Shown here: positions 55,663 to 63,914 of the stretch, one piece after another
Layout of the letters: the number at the start of each line of letters is the position of its first letter
Numbering within the stretch: the first letter of the stretch is position 1
Assembly: GCF_000374465.1 (NCBI RefSeq)
Contig: NZ_KB894528.1
Span: forward strand, 981,127 to 1,045,126
Origin: Ahrensia kielensis DSM 5890
Lineage (GTDB): Bacteria > Pseudomonadota > Alphaproteobacteria > Rhizobiales > Rhizobiaceae
Reading direction: 5' to 3'
Length of the DNA: 64,000 nucleotides
Notes under the pieces: model-generated
Seen by the model: the letters and a program-made list of their open reading frames with translations, nothing else
Told to the model about the DNA's origin: nothing
The model's database searches: none
Position numbers and translations under genes: made by a program

Positions 55663-58110
55663 TTATGCGCGCAGCCGCTCGTTTTTAGGGTCCCACAGGG
55701 GCCAATCAGGTTGAACTTCAGCTTTATATTTTTTACCGAAAATATCGATCTGAAGCTTTGTGCCCGGTTTTGTTAAATCTGCACGCACGACGCCCAGCGC
55801 AATCGACGTATTGGTGCGATAGCCAAATCCACCCGACGTTACCTCGCCGACAATTTTGCCCTCGTGAAAAATACTCGACATAGAAGGCGCATCGTAATCA
55901 CCAGCATTCACTGACATTGTCACAAAGCGTTTAGTTGGACCGTTCTCAAGCTCTGTCTTCAAAATTGCTTTACCTGGGAAATCTTGCGGTTTGTCGATGC
56001 GGATAAAGCGCTCCAACCCACCTTCCACCAACGAATAATCCGTCGATAAATCACCCTTCCAAGCACGGTAGCCTTTCTCCAGCCGCATTGAGCCAAGCGC
56101 ATACATACCAAAGGGTATCGCACCCGCAGCAAGGACAGCATCATAAAGCGCTGGAACATGTGCTATACGCGCATGGATTTCCCAGCCCAGTTCTCCTGCA
56201 AACGAAACGCGGGCCAGTTTACAATTCACACCTGCAACTTCCGCATTTTGATGCGTCAACCAACCGAGCGTTAGGTCGGCATCCGTGCCGACTTCTTCAA
56301 AGAGTGCACGAGACTTAGGCCCCGTCACAATCAGCGTTGAAAATTCATCTGTTAGATCGATGAGTTTTAAAGAAGCAGGCAAATCCTTATTCAGAACTTC
56401 AAAATCATGCCATTGTGCAGGCGCTGCGGTAATGAGCGTAAAATCATCTTCATCGTGACGGATGATAGACATCTCAGTCAAAATGCGGCCGCGGCTATCA
56501 GGAAAATAGCCAAGTGTCATACGACCAGCTTTTGGCAATGCGCCAGCGATCATAGTGCGCAAATACTCTGCGGCACCCTCGCCAGAAAGATGAAAGCGAG
56601 AAAAACCCGGCAAATCCAAAACACCAACATGGTCGCGTACAGCTTCCACTTCTTGTCTTATGCGTTCTTCCCAAGGCCCGCTTCGTGACCAAGTTTGCGT
56701 AGCTTCTTCGCTGACATCATCACCATCTTTGGCAAACCAATTAGCCCTTTCCCAACCATTATACGCGCCCATTTGACCACCAGCGGCGACGATTTTTTCA
56801 TGGACTGGAGAGAGTTTTTTATTACGCGCTGCGGGCCATTCATGATGTGGAAAATGCATCGCATATTCATGGCCATAAGTTTCCAGCGCTTTTTGAAGAC
56901 AAAAATCCTGATCGGCGTGCGCAGTGTAGCGTCGCGGGTCAACCGACCACATGTCATTTTCAGTTTCGCCGTGGACAATCCATTCTGCCATGACTTTGCC
57001 CGCACCGCCGCCCTGCGCGATGCCAAATGTAAATGAATGCGCTTCAAATGAATTTTTAACACCAGGCATAGGACCAATCATCGGCAAACCGTCTGGCGCA
57101 TAAGGAATTGGTCCATTGATCACGCGTTCAACACCAGCCGTGCCAAGCGCAGGCACACGCCCCATTGCATCTTCAATATACCATTCCAGACGCTCCAAAT
57201 CATCAGGATAGAGCTGAAAAGAAAAGTCATCCGGCATGGGGTCTTCAGGCGTAATCCAATGCGCTTTGCAATTGCGCTCATACGGACCAAGATTAAGGCC
57301 GTTCTTGTCTTGCCGCAGGTAATAGGATGAATCCACATCGCGGATCATCGGCGTTTTGCGGCCATTTTCTTTTGTCCAAGCTTCAATCTCGGGAATTTCA
57401 CCGGTTAGAAAATATTGATGGCTCATTACAATTTGCGGAACAGTACGACCGCCAAATGGCTTGAACCACTCGCCGATGCGCTGCGCATAATATCCACCAG
57501 CATTGACAACATACTCACAGCGAATATCGCCCTTATCAGTATGGACAATCCACTCATCACCATCACGCGAGACACCCGTTGCTGGGCAAAAGCGTTGAAT
57601 ATTACCGCCCATCTGGCGTGCACCTTTTGCCAGCGCTTGTGTGAGTTGAGCTGGATCAATATCGCCATCCAATGGATCCCAAAGGCCACCAGCAAGATCA
57701 TGAATTTCCATAAATGGATTATGCGCTTGCAATTCTTGCGGTGTGCATATGTCCATTTCTAATCCTTGATGGCGCGCCTGTGCGGCAACCTTCTCAAACT
57801 CCATCATGCGTTCTTTGCTGTGCGCAAGACGCAGTGCGCCTGTCACATGATAATTCATCGGATAATCAACATCATCTGCAAGCGTGCGGTACATCGCCAA
57901 GCCATAACGCTGCATATTCATCACAGCCCAATTAGGCGCAAAGTTTGGGCAATTACCGGCTGCATGCCACGTCGAGCCAGCAGTAAGCTCGTTCTTTTCA
58001 AGCAAGACGCAATCTTTCCATCCAGCTTTTCCCAAATGGTAAAGCGTAGAAACACCGATGACTCCGCCGCCAATAATAACCACACGCGCAGTAGAAGGAA
58101 ATTTACTCAT
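55663..58110 (-). CDS. FAD-dependent GcvT-domain oxidoreductase (dimethylglycine/sarcosine dehydrogenase-like), first gene
   Basis: 815 residues from the ATG at 58110. Same layout as its neighbour: FAD loop VIIGGGVIGVSTLYHL, presumptive covalent-FAD His49 in AGSTWHAAGN, and GcvT-type C-terminal half from about 420. The region after WHAAG (NCPNFAPNWAVMNMQRYG) differs strongly from the paralogue, so the two probably act on different substrates or steps. 50 bp separate the genes, and it begins 31 bp downstream of the XRE-cupin gene. Confidence 0.9.
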   Translation of the reverse strand: MSKFPSTARVVIIGGGVIGVSTLYHLGKAGWKDCVLLEKNELTAGSTWHAAGNCPNFAPNWAVMNMQRYGLAMYRTLADDVDYPMNYHVTGALRLAHSKERMMEFEKVAAQARHQGLEMDICTPQELQAHNPFMEIHDLAGGLWDPLDGDIDPAQLTQALAKGARQMGGNIQRFCPATGVSRDGDEWIVHTDKGDIRCEYVVNAGGYYAQRIGEWFKPFGGRTVPQIVMSHQYFLTGEIPEIEAWTKENGRKTPMIRDVDSSYYLRQDKNGLNLGPYERNCKAHWITPEDPMPDDFSFQLYPDDLERLEWYIEDAMGRVPALGTAGVERVINGPIPYAPDGLPMIGPMPGVKNSFEAHSFTFGIAQGGGAGKVMAEWIVHGETENDMWSVDPRRYTAHADQDFCLQKALETYGHEYAMHFPHHEWPAARNKKLSPVHEKIVAAGGQMGAYNGWERANWFAKDGDDVSEEATQTWSRSGPWEERIRQEVEAVRDHVGVLDLPGFSRFHLSGEGAAEYLRTMIAGALPKAGRMTLGYFPDSRGRILTEMSIIRHDEDDFTLITAAPAQWHDFEVLNKDLPASLKLIDLTDEFSTLIVTGPKSRALFEEVGTDADLTLGWLTHQNAEVAGVNCKLARVSFAGELGWEIHARIAHVPALYDAVLAAGAIPFGMYALGSMRLEKGYRAWKGDLSTDYSLVEGGLERFIRIDKPQDFPGKAILKTELENGPTKRFVTMSVNAGDYDAPSMSSIFHEGKIVGEVTSGGFGYRTNTSIALGVVRADLTKPGTKLQIDIFGKKYKAEVQPDWPLWDPKNERLRA

Positions 58111-58140
58111 GTTATTCTCCAAAAATTCAGCCAAGCGACA

Positions 58141-58734
58141 TCAGTAAACCGGCGGCGATATCACCCACACGGCAACGGCTGGTTCATCACCATCATTGGA
58201 CCATTGATATTTTTCATTTTGAAACTGAAAACTGTCGCCCGCATTGAGCACAAAAGAACGATCTTTAAATCGTAGTGTCAGTGTGCCTGACATCAGATAA
58301 CCGGCTTCTTGTGTTGGTCGCGCCTTGATCCAAGCGCTTTGGCTATGGGGTTCAAAAGTCGAATGAATAATTTCAAAATCGCCTGACAGGTCGGGAGACA
58401 GAAGCTGTTCAACCAAACCATCTTGGCGATTGCCGAATGATGCCCGTGCGTCTTTACGAACCACAAAACCACGCTCGGCATCATCAGCTAATTCGTTTCT
58501 GAATAAAAACGAGACTGGTATTTCAAAAATCTCTGCCAGAGAACGAATATCAGGAATGCTTGGATTGGTTTGTCCGCGCTCCACCTGACTAACCCAGCCA
58601 ATCGAGCGCCCCAGTTTTTCAGCAAGTTCTGTAATTGTCATGCTGCGTGCTTTTCGTAATGCACGCACATCATCCCCAATGTGCAGCCGAACATCCGCAT
58701 CAATTTCAGGCGTCAGTTTGGAATCATCAATCAT
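58141..58734 (-). CDS. XRE-cupin transcriptional regulator
   Basis: 197 residues from the ATG at 58734, which has AAGG 8 bp upstream; the longer start at 58773 would overlap an inverted repeat. The N-terminal HTH (SMTITELAEKLGRSIGWVSQVERGQTNPSIPDI) and C-terminal cupin (about 110-190, SGTLTLRFKDRSFVLNAGDSFQFQNEKYQW) are those of the PuuR/SutR class. It is likely to sense the substrate of the two downstream FAD enzymes. Confidence 0.9.
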   Translation of the reverse strand: MIDDSKLTPEIDADVRLHIGDDVRALRKARSMTITELAEKLGRSIGWVSQVERGQTNPSIPDIRSLAEIFEIPVSFLFRNELADDAERGFVVRKDARASFGNRQDGLVEQLLSPDLSGDFEIIHSTFEPHSQSAWIKARPTQEAGYLMSGTLTLRFKDRSFVLNAGDSFQFQNEKYQWSNDGDEPAVAVWVISPPVY

Positions 58735-58744
58735 GTCTATTGCC

Positions 58745-58777
58745 TTAAATGAAATATTTGACAATAATTTCATTTAA
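58745..58777. promoter_or_regulatory. Inverted repeat, candidate XRE-cupin operator
   Basis: Perfect 11-bp arms TTAAATGAAAT (58745-58755) and ATTTCATTTAA (58767-58777) with an 11-bp spacer lie just upstream of the chosen XRE start. A related half-site, TTTCATTAAAT, is at 58860-58870. The layout fits autoregulation by the XRE-cupin protein. Confidence 0.55.
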
Positions 58778-58879
58778 TCAGAAAAATGCAACAAAAATTT
58801 CAAATCACTTATTCACAGCCGCTAAAGGCTTTATTCCAATCAATAAATGGGACAAATAGTTTCATTAAATATCTAAATA

Positions 58880-58908
58880 GGGCCAGTATCTATTGATAAC
58901 TGGGCCAG
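58880..58908 (-). promoter_or_regulatory. CTGGCCC direct repeat in the tauR/xre divergent region
   Basis: GGGCCAG at 58880-58886 and 58902-58908 (CTGGCCC on the minus strand), exactly 22 bp apart, the same element and period as upstream of xsc. On the minus strand it points toward the XRE-FAD operon. It also lies 38 bp upstream of tauR, so it may serve TauR autoregulation too. Confidence 0.55.
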
Positions 58909-58945
58909 ATTTACGCATAGTAATGACGTTAGAAAGGTGCCGAAA

Positions 58946-60475
58946 ATGAGATACAGTCTATTTCATGTTGAACGCCAAGACTCGATGTCTTTGCAATCTC
59001 AGATACGTGAGATGCTTGTATCGGCAATGATCGCAGGACAATTGCCCGCAAATTCACCTGTGCCTTCAACACGGGCCATGGCAAAGCGTCTTAAAGTATC
59101 GCGCAACACTGTTATGCTCGCCTATCAAGCGCTTGCAGCAGACGGATTTCTCGTCGCTCGGGAGCGTTCTGGCTTTTATGTAGCACCCGATGTTCAAGCC
59201 GCCCCCAAACACAAAACACAAAATACAGCCCAACAAACCTCAGATGCGCTCACCCCCGTCAACTGGGACGATAAGTTACGTCTGCGTCCTGCCGCTCAAC
59301 TCAATATTTCAAAGCCTGAAAACTGGCACGACTACAAATATCCATTTATCTATGGGCAGGTAGATCCAAAGCTTTTCCCGATCAGTGCATGGCGCGATTG
59401 TATGCGCCAAACAATGAGTCTCAAATGGCTCGATGCATGGACAGATGATCGGTTCAGCGCAGATGACCCGATGCTTGTTGAACAAATTCAGCAGCGTGTT
59501 TTAACGCGGCGCGGCGTGATGGCACGTTCAGACGAAATATTAATTACCATGGGCGCGCAGAATGCCCTCTTCCTTCTTGCCCATCTTTTTGTGCGTGAGG
59601 ACACGCCCGTTGCAGTTGAAGACCCGGGCTATCCTGATATTCGCAACATGTTTGAACTGCGCACAAATGATGTACGCCGTATTCCCGTCGATGATGAAGG
59701 CATTTGTGTTGATCATTTGGGCGATGCAAAGGTTGTTTTTGTCACCCCAAGTCATCAGTTTCCGACAAATGTAACCATGAGCATGAGGCGGCGACGTGAG
59801 CTGTTGGCATGGGCCAATGAAAACGATGCACTCATCATCGAAGATGATTATGAGTATGAAACCAATTATCGCGGCGAACCGACACCGGCGCTAAAAAGTC
59901 TCGACACCAGCGGGCGCGTTTTGCATGTAGGCAGCCTGTCTAAATCAATGATGCCGGGGCTTCGCATGGGCTTTGTCGTTGCTTCTGCAGATGTGATTGC
60001 TGAGGTTAGAGCATTGCGGCGCTTAATGCTGCGCCACCCGCCCGGCAACAACCAGCGCGTTGTTGCATTGTTTTTGTCACTTGGTGGTCATGACGCGCTC
60101 ATAAACCGTCTACATCGTACCTATTTAAAACGCTGGGAAATCATGAGCCTTGCGCTCGCTGATTATTTCCCCGGTTGGTCACATATGCCAGCTTTTGGCG
60201 GAACCTCCTTCTGGGTTCAAGGGCCACGTGGATTTGACGCAACACAGCTCGCTGTCGAAGCGATCAAAGATAGTATTCTAATTGAGCCCGGCGATATATT
60301 CTTCGCCGATAGCAAGAACCATAAGAATTATTTTCGCCTTGGTTTCTCCTCCATCCCAGATGAGAGAATCGAAGAAGGTATAAAGCTCTTGGCAAAACGG
60401 GCAACAAAAGTGCTCGGCTCAACACCGATTGAAGCAACACAAAGTGCGACCATCACAACTTTTGCTGCTGAATAA
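58946..60475 (+). CDS. tauR: MocR-type GntR/aminotransferase regulator TauR
   Basis: 509 residues (512 if the ATG at 58937 is used). The N-terminal GntR winged helix spans 1-75 (VPSTRAMAKRLKVSRNTVMLAYQALAADGFL). The C-terminal aminotransferase-fold domain retains the PLP lysine K333 in GSLSKSMMPGLRMGF. MocR proteins bind PLP and an amino-acid-like effector. Next to tauABC and xsc, TauR is the expected taurine-responsive activator. A different amine effector is possible for this family. Confidence 0.91.
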   Translation: MRYSLFHVERQDSMSLQSQIREMLVSAMIAGQLPANSPVPSTRAMAKRLKVSRNTVMLAYQALAADGFLVARERSGFYVAPDVQAAPKHKTQNTAQQTSDALTPVNWDDKLRLRPAAQLNISKPENWHDYKYPFIYGQVDPKLFPISAWRDCMRQTMSLKWLDAWTDDRFSADDPMLVEQIQQRVLTRRGVMARSDEILITMGAQNALFLLAHLFVREDTPVAVEDPGYPDIRNMFELRTNDVRRIPVDDEGICVDHLGDAKVVFVTPSHQFPTNVTMSMRRRRELLAWANENDALIIEDDYEYETNYRGEPTPALKSLDTSGRVLHVGSLSKSMMPGLRMGFVVASADVIAEVRALRRLMLRHPPGNNQRVVALFLSLGGHDALINRLHRTYLKRWEIMSLALADYFPGWSHMPAFGGTSFWVQGPRGFDATQLAVEAIKDSILIEPGDIFFADSKNHKNYFRLGFSSIPDERIEEGIKLLAKRATKVLGSTPIEATQSATITTFAAE

Positions 60476-60590
60476 ACAGGCACAAACACTAAGTTTTGTG
60501 CATTAAATTGTACGAGTAATCAGAGACGCGAAAATTCATGCTGCATTCTGCTTACTGGACTCATGCAGCTATAATTATTGGCGCTAGGTC

Positions 60591-60611
60591 CACACTCGAA
60601 ACCAGAGTGTG
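60591..60611. other. Hairpin in the tauR-tauA intergenic region
   Basis: CACACTC (60591-60597) pairs with GAGTGTG (60605-60611) in the 274-bp gap that must hold the tauA promoter. The gap also contains CTGGAC (60555-60560) and CTGGCCC (60625-60631), single or loosely spaced copies of the element seen at xsc and tauR. Confidence 0.4.
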
Positions 60612-60749
60612 CTGAGTAAAGTCTCTGGCCCAAATAGGCCAAGAAATGGGATGAGCGATAAATCACGGCATTTACCGCGTCACAATAATTGTCGTTTGTT
60701 TCACAAAGCGACATTCAGCACGGGAAACCGGCAATTTGGAGGACTTTAA

Positions 60750-61754
60750 ATGACTTTAAGAAAATTCATTACCAGCCTAGCAGCGGGCACAGCTGCAATC
60801 GTTGCAGCAACAGGTGCACACGCCGCCAGCGATTCAGAAATTACAGTTGCCTATTTCGAGCAGTGGCCGATGCCATTTCTTGCAGCTAAAGCCGCAGGAA
60901 AATATGACGAAGCACTCGGCATGAAAGTCAATTTTCGTGCATTTGAAACGGGCACAGCAATGTCAGCAGCAATGGCATCTGGCGATGTACAATTTTCCAT
61001 CAGCCAAGGCGTTCCACCATTTGTCGTCGCAGCATCTGGCGGTCAGGACATTCAGGTTCTCGATGTAGCCGTTAGCTATTCAGATAACGATAATTGTGTC
61101 GTATCTTCAGCGCTTGAAATTGACAAAGATTCCGCTTCCGAACTTGCAGGCAAAAAAGTTGCTGTACCTTTAGGCACCGCCGCACATTACGGTTTCCTGC
61201 GCCAAATGGACCACTTCGGTGTCGAGCTTTCATCACTTGAAATTGTAGATATGTCACCACCTGATGGAGCCGTTGCCCTTAGCCAAGGCGATGTTGATTT
61301 GGCATGCGGTTATGGCGGCGGCCTGACAAGTATGAAAGAACACGGCAATGTGCTTCTCACAGGCGCAGAAAAAGAAGATCTGGGCATCCTTGTCTTTGAT
61401 GTGACAACAGCGCCAGCAGCATATGTTGCTGAAAATGGCGATATTGTTGCAAAATTCCTATCCGTAACAGCCGCAGCAAATGCGGAATGGAATGCAAATC
61501 AAAGCGATGAAATGCTGCAAGTAATCGCTGAACAATCCGGCATGGATTTAGACGCGACCAAAGCTTCCATTTCAACAATGAAGTTTCTGAGCCTAGAAGA
61601 ACAGACTTCTGAAAAATGGCTCGGTGGAAACGCCGCAACCTTCATGAAAGGTGTGGCGGATGTATTTGTCGAAGCGGGCAGCATCGACAAAGCTCTCGAC
61701 AGCTATGAAGGCGCCGTGAACATTGCGCCATTGCAAGCTGCAAGTAAAATGTAA
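60750..61754 (+). CDS. tauA: Taurine ABC transporter substrate-binding protein
   Basis: 334-residue SsuA/TauA-family protein with a signal peptide (cleavage near AHA-AS, residue 25). Mature sequence: ITVAYFEQWPMPFLAAKAAGKYDEALGMKVNFR, AMASGDVQFSISQGVPPFVVAASGG, VPLGTAAHYGFLRQMDHFGV. It captures taurine (or a related sulfonate) in the periplasm. GGAGGAC precedes the ATG. A strong terminator follows. Confidence 0.94.
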   Translation: MTLRKFITSLAAGTAAIVAATGAHAASDSEITVAYFEQWPMPFLAAKAAGKYDEALGMKVNFRAFETGTAMSAAMASGDVQFSISQGVPPFVVAASGGQDIQVLDVAVSYSDNDNCVVSSALEIDKDSASELAGKKVAVPLGTAAHYGFLRQMDHFGVELSSLEIVDMSPPDGAVALSQGDVDLACGYGGGLTSMKEHGNVLLTGAEKEDLGILVFDVTTAPAAYVAENGDIVAKFLSVTAAANAEWNANQSDEMLQVIAEQSGMDLDATKASISTMKFLSLEEQTSEKWLGGNAATFMKGVADVFVEAGSIDKALDSYEGAVNIAPLQAASKM

Positions 61755-61765
61755 AACCCACCATT

Positions 61766-61793
61766 AAGGTCCGGCACACAGCCGGACCTTTTT
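61766..61793 (+). terminator. Intrinsic terminator/attenuator between tauA and tauB
   Basis: Perfect 10-bp stem (61766-61775 with 61781-61790) with a 5-nt loop and a T-run ending at 61793. It should limit tauBC transcription relative to tauA. Confidence 0.85.
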
Positions 61794-61839
61794 ACCGCAA
61801 TCGGAATTTCAGTTTGCCAGAGCAGACGGAAAGAGGGAA

Positions 61840-62646
61840 ATGTCAGAACTTTCTATTGATAATATTTCGATGCGCTTTGATTTGCCTAATGGCGGGGTGG
61901 TTCAAGCGCTCAAAAATGTTTCTATCGATCTAAAAAGCGGAGAGCTGTTAAGTATTCTTGGACCATCTGGATGTGGCAAAACCACTCTTCTTAATATTGT
62001 CGCTGGCTTTCTTGCTCCGACAGGTGGTGTGATGACACTTAATGGCCATCAGATCAAAGGACCAGATGCTGAACGCGGCATGGTTTTCCAACAAGGCGCT
62101 TTATTTGAATGGATGAGCGTGCGCGAAAATGTTGGGTTCGGCCCCTCCATGAAAAAGATGCCCAAAGCCGAAAAGAAACAAACAGTAGATCACCTGCTGA
62201 ATGTTGTTGGCTTGGGTGATTTTAAAGAAAAGGCAGTTTACGAATTGTCCGGCGGCATGCAGCAACGTGTGGCTCTTGCGCGTTGTCTTGCCAATGATCC
62301 CGATGTCATCTTGATGGATGAACCACTGGGTGCACTAGATGCTTTGACACGCGAAAAAATGCAGAGCCTTGTTCTCAAGCTCTGGAAAGAAACTGGCAAA
62401 ACAATCATCCTCATCACGCATTCTGTTGAAGAGGCACTGCTCCTTGGTGAGCGCCTGATTGTCATGGCCCCGCGCCCCGGACGTATCCACAAAGAATATA
62501 ATTTGCCTTTCGCTGAACTGGGCGTGGATGCTGATTTGCGCGAAGTAAAAAAGCACCCAGATTTTGGCCCTAAACGCGAAGAAATTCTCTCAATGATCTG
62601 GGACATGGAAGAAGAGATTATGGGCCGTACGGAGGAAAGCGCATGA
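61840..62646 (+). CDS. tauB: Taurine ABC transporter ATP-binding protein
   Basis: 268-residue ATPase of the SsuB/TauB group, with Walker A GPSGCGKTTLL, signature LSGGMQQRVALARC and Walker B VILMDEPLGALD. The GGMQQR signature and FEWMSVRENV are typical of nitrate/sulfonate/taurine ATPases. AGAGGG precedes the ATG; its TGA overlaps tauC by 4 bp. Confidence 0.94.
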   Translation: MSELSIDNISMRFDLPNGGVVQALKNVSIDLKSGELLSILGPSGCGKTTLLNIVAGFLAPTGGVMTLNGHQIKGPDAERGMVFQQGALFEWMSVRENVGFGPSMKKMPKAEKKQTVDHLLNVVGLGDFKEKAVYELSGGMQQRVALARCLANDPDVILMDEPLGALDALTREKMQSLVLKLWKETGKTIILITHSVEEALLLGERLIVMAPRPGRIHKEYNLPFAELGVDADLREVKKHPDFGPKREEILSMIWDMEEEIMGRTEESA

Positions 62647-63914
62647 GCGGATTGATAGTTCTTGCAATCTATGTCGGTATTTTTGTCGCCGCTTTTTTTA
62701 TCATCACAAGGATCGCTTCACGAACAACACGTGATTACACCTCACTCAAAACCGTTACCTTTGGCGATGAGAGTGCCGTGCGCCCTAACCGCGCAGCCGG
62801 CATCATATCCATTTTAACAATTTTCCTATTGTGGGGCATGTTTACCGGCTCGTCACTCTTGCCAAGTTTTTTACACGCCCCAGGGCCGTTTATCGGCGAA
62901 ACGTCTTTTGACTATACAGCAGAGGCAAACGGTCAGAGCGATACAGCAACTGTAACTGTTATTGTTCACCCGCGCGAAGAAAATCCAACTTTGGACGAAC
63001 CTACAGGCGGTGACGGCTTTGCGAAAAATGATATTATTTCAGTTGCTCAATGGCGCAGCAAACTGGTGCCATGGGATAAAAATGATGACATCAGCAAATC
63101 TGACGGCTCGCAGGTTACGGCCATCAACGGCCAAAGTGTAAATCCGGGCGACACAGTCAATGTAACAGGCGGTTCGGTGACTATATCCGACAAAGGAACG
63201 CCTAATTTCAAACCCTATAACGGCTGGCAAATGGAACCGCTTTATCTGCCAGCACCAGAGACCGTGGTGGACAGAACCATCAAACTGGCAAGCGAAGGTT
63301 TTCGTGGCACATCTTTATACGGCCATTTAGGTTGGTCGCTATTCCGTGTGGTTGCAGGCTTTTTGCTTGGTGCAATTGTTGGCATTCCACTCGGCTATGC
63401 AATGGGCCTGTCAAACTGGTTCCGTGGTTGGTTTGATCCTATCGTGGAATTCATGCGACCAGTTCCACCGCTCGCACTAATCCCGCTTGTAATCATTTGG
63501 GCGGGCATTGGCGAGGTTGGCAAAATCATATTGCTGTTTTTGGCAGCGCTTTGGATTATGGCGATTGCAGCACGCGCAGGTGTTTCTGGCGTGAACATTT
63601 CAAAAGTCCATGCCGCCTATTCATTGGGCGCATCAAAATGGCAGATCATGCGCTATGTCATCATTCCAAACTCGCTACCGGAAATTTTCACTGGCGCACG
63701 CGTTGCTATGGGCGTTTGTTGGGGAACCGTTGTTGCTGCCGAATTGGTTGCGGCAGAAAAAGGTGCAGGCATGATGATCATGGTCGCATCTAAATTTCAA
63801 AACACCGACATTGTTTTACTCGGCATTATCTTAATTGGTATAATCGGCTTTGGTATCGATATGCTTATGCGTATGGCCGAAAAATATCTTGTGCCTTGGA
63901 AAGGTCGGGGTTGA
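62643..63914 (+). CDS. tauC: Taurine ABC transporter permease with a cadherin/VCBS-like insert
   Basis: 423 residues, against about 275 for E. coli TauC. Helix 1 is about 3-23 and helix 2 about 51-72. A hydrophilic segment at about 80-197 follows; then the canonical permease from LPAPETVVDRT (202) with LGASKWQIMRYVIIPNSLPEIF as coupling motif. The insert carries FDYTAEANGQSDTATVTVIV (89-108) and a QVTAINGQSVNPGDTVNVTG stretch with SGATVTI-like GSVTISDKG, the strand pattern of bacterial cadherin/VCBS adhesin repeats. It probably faces the periplasm. Confidence 0.92.
   Translation: MSGLIVLAIYVGIFVAAFFIITRIASRTTRDYTSLKTVTFGDESAVRPNRAAGIISILTIFLLWGMFTGSSLLPSFLHAPGPFIGETSFDYTAEANGQSDTATVTVIVHPREENPTLDEPTGGDGFAKNDIISVAQWRSKLVPWDKNDDISKSDGSQVTAINGQSVNPGDTVNVTGGSVTISDKGTPNFKPYNGWQMEPLYLPAPETVVDRTIKLASEGFRGTSLYGHLGWSLFRVVAGFLLGAIVGIPLGYAMGLSNWFRGWFDPIVEFMRPVPPLALIPLVIIWAGIGEVGKIILLFLAALWIMAIAARAGVSGVNISKVHAAYSLGASKWQIMRYVIIPNSLPEIFTGARVAMGVCWGTVVAAELVAAEKGAGMMIMVASKFQNTDIVLLGIILIGIIGFGIDMLMRMAEKYLVPWKGRG

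Noticed and set aside
57426-57762. Overlapping frames on both strands within the first FAD-GcvT gene
   Set aside because: They are shadows of a long gene whose FAD and GcvT motifs are continuous through the region.
58946-60475. Calling the MocR-type protein a PdxR or GabR regulator
   Set aside because: Sequence alone does not separate these, but the adjacent tauABC and nearby xsc favour TauR; no pyridoxal or GABA genes are present.
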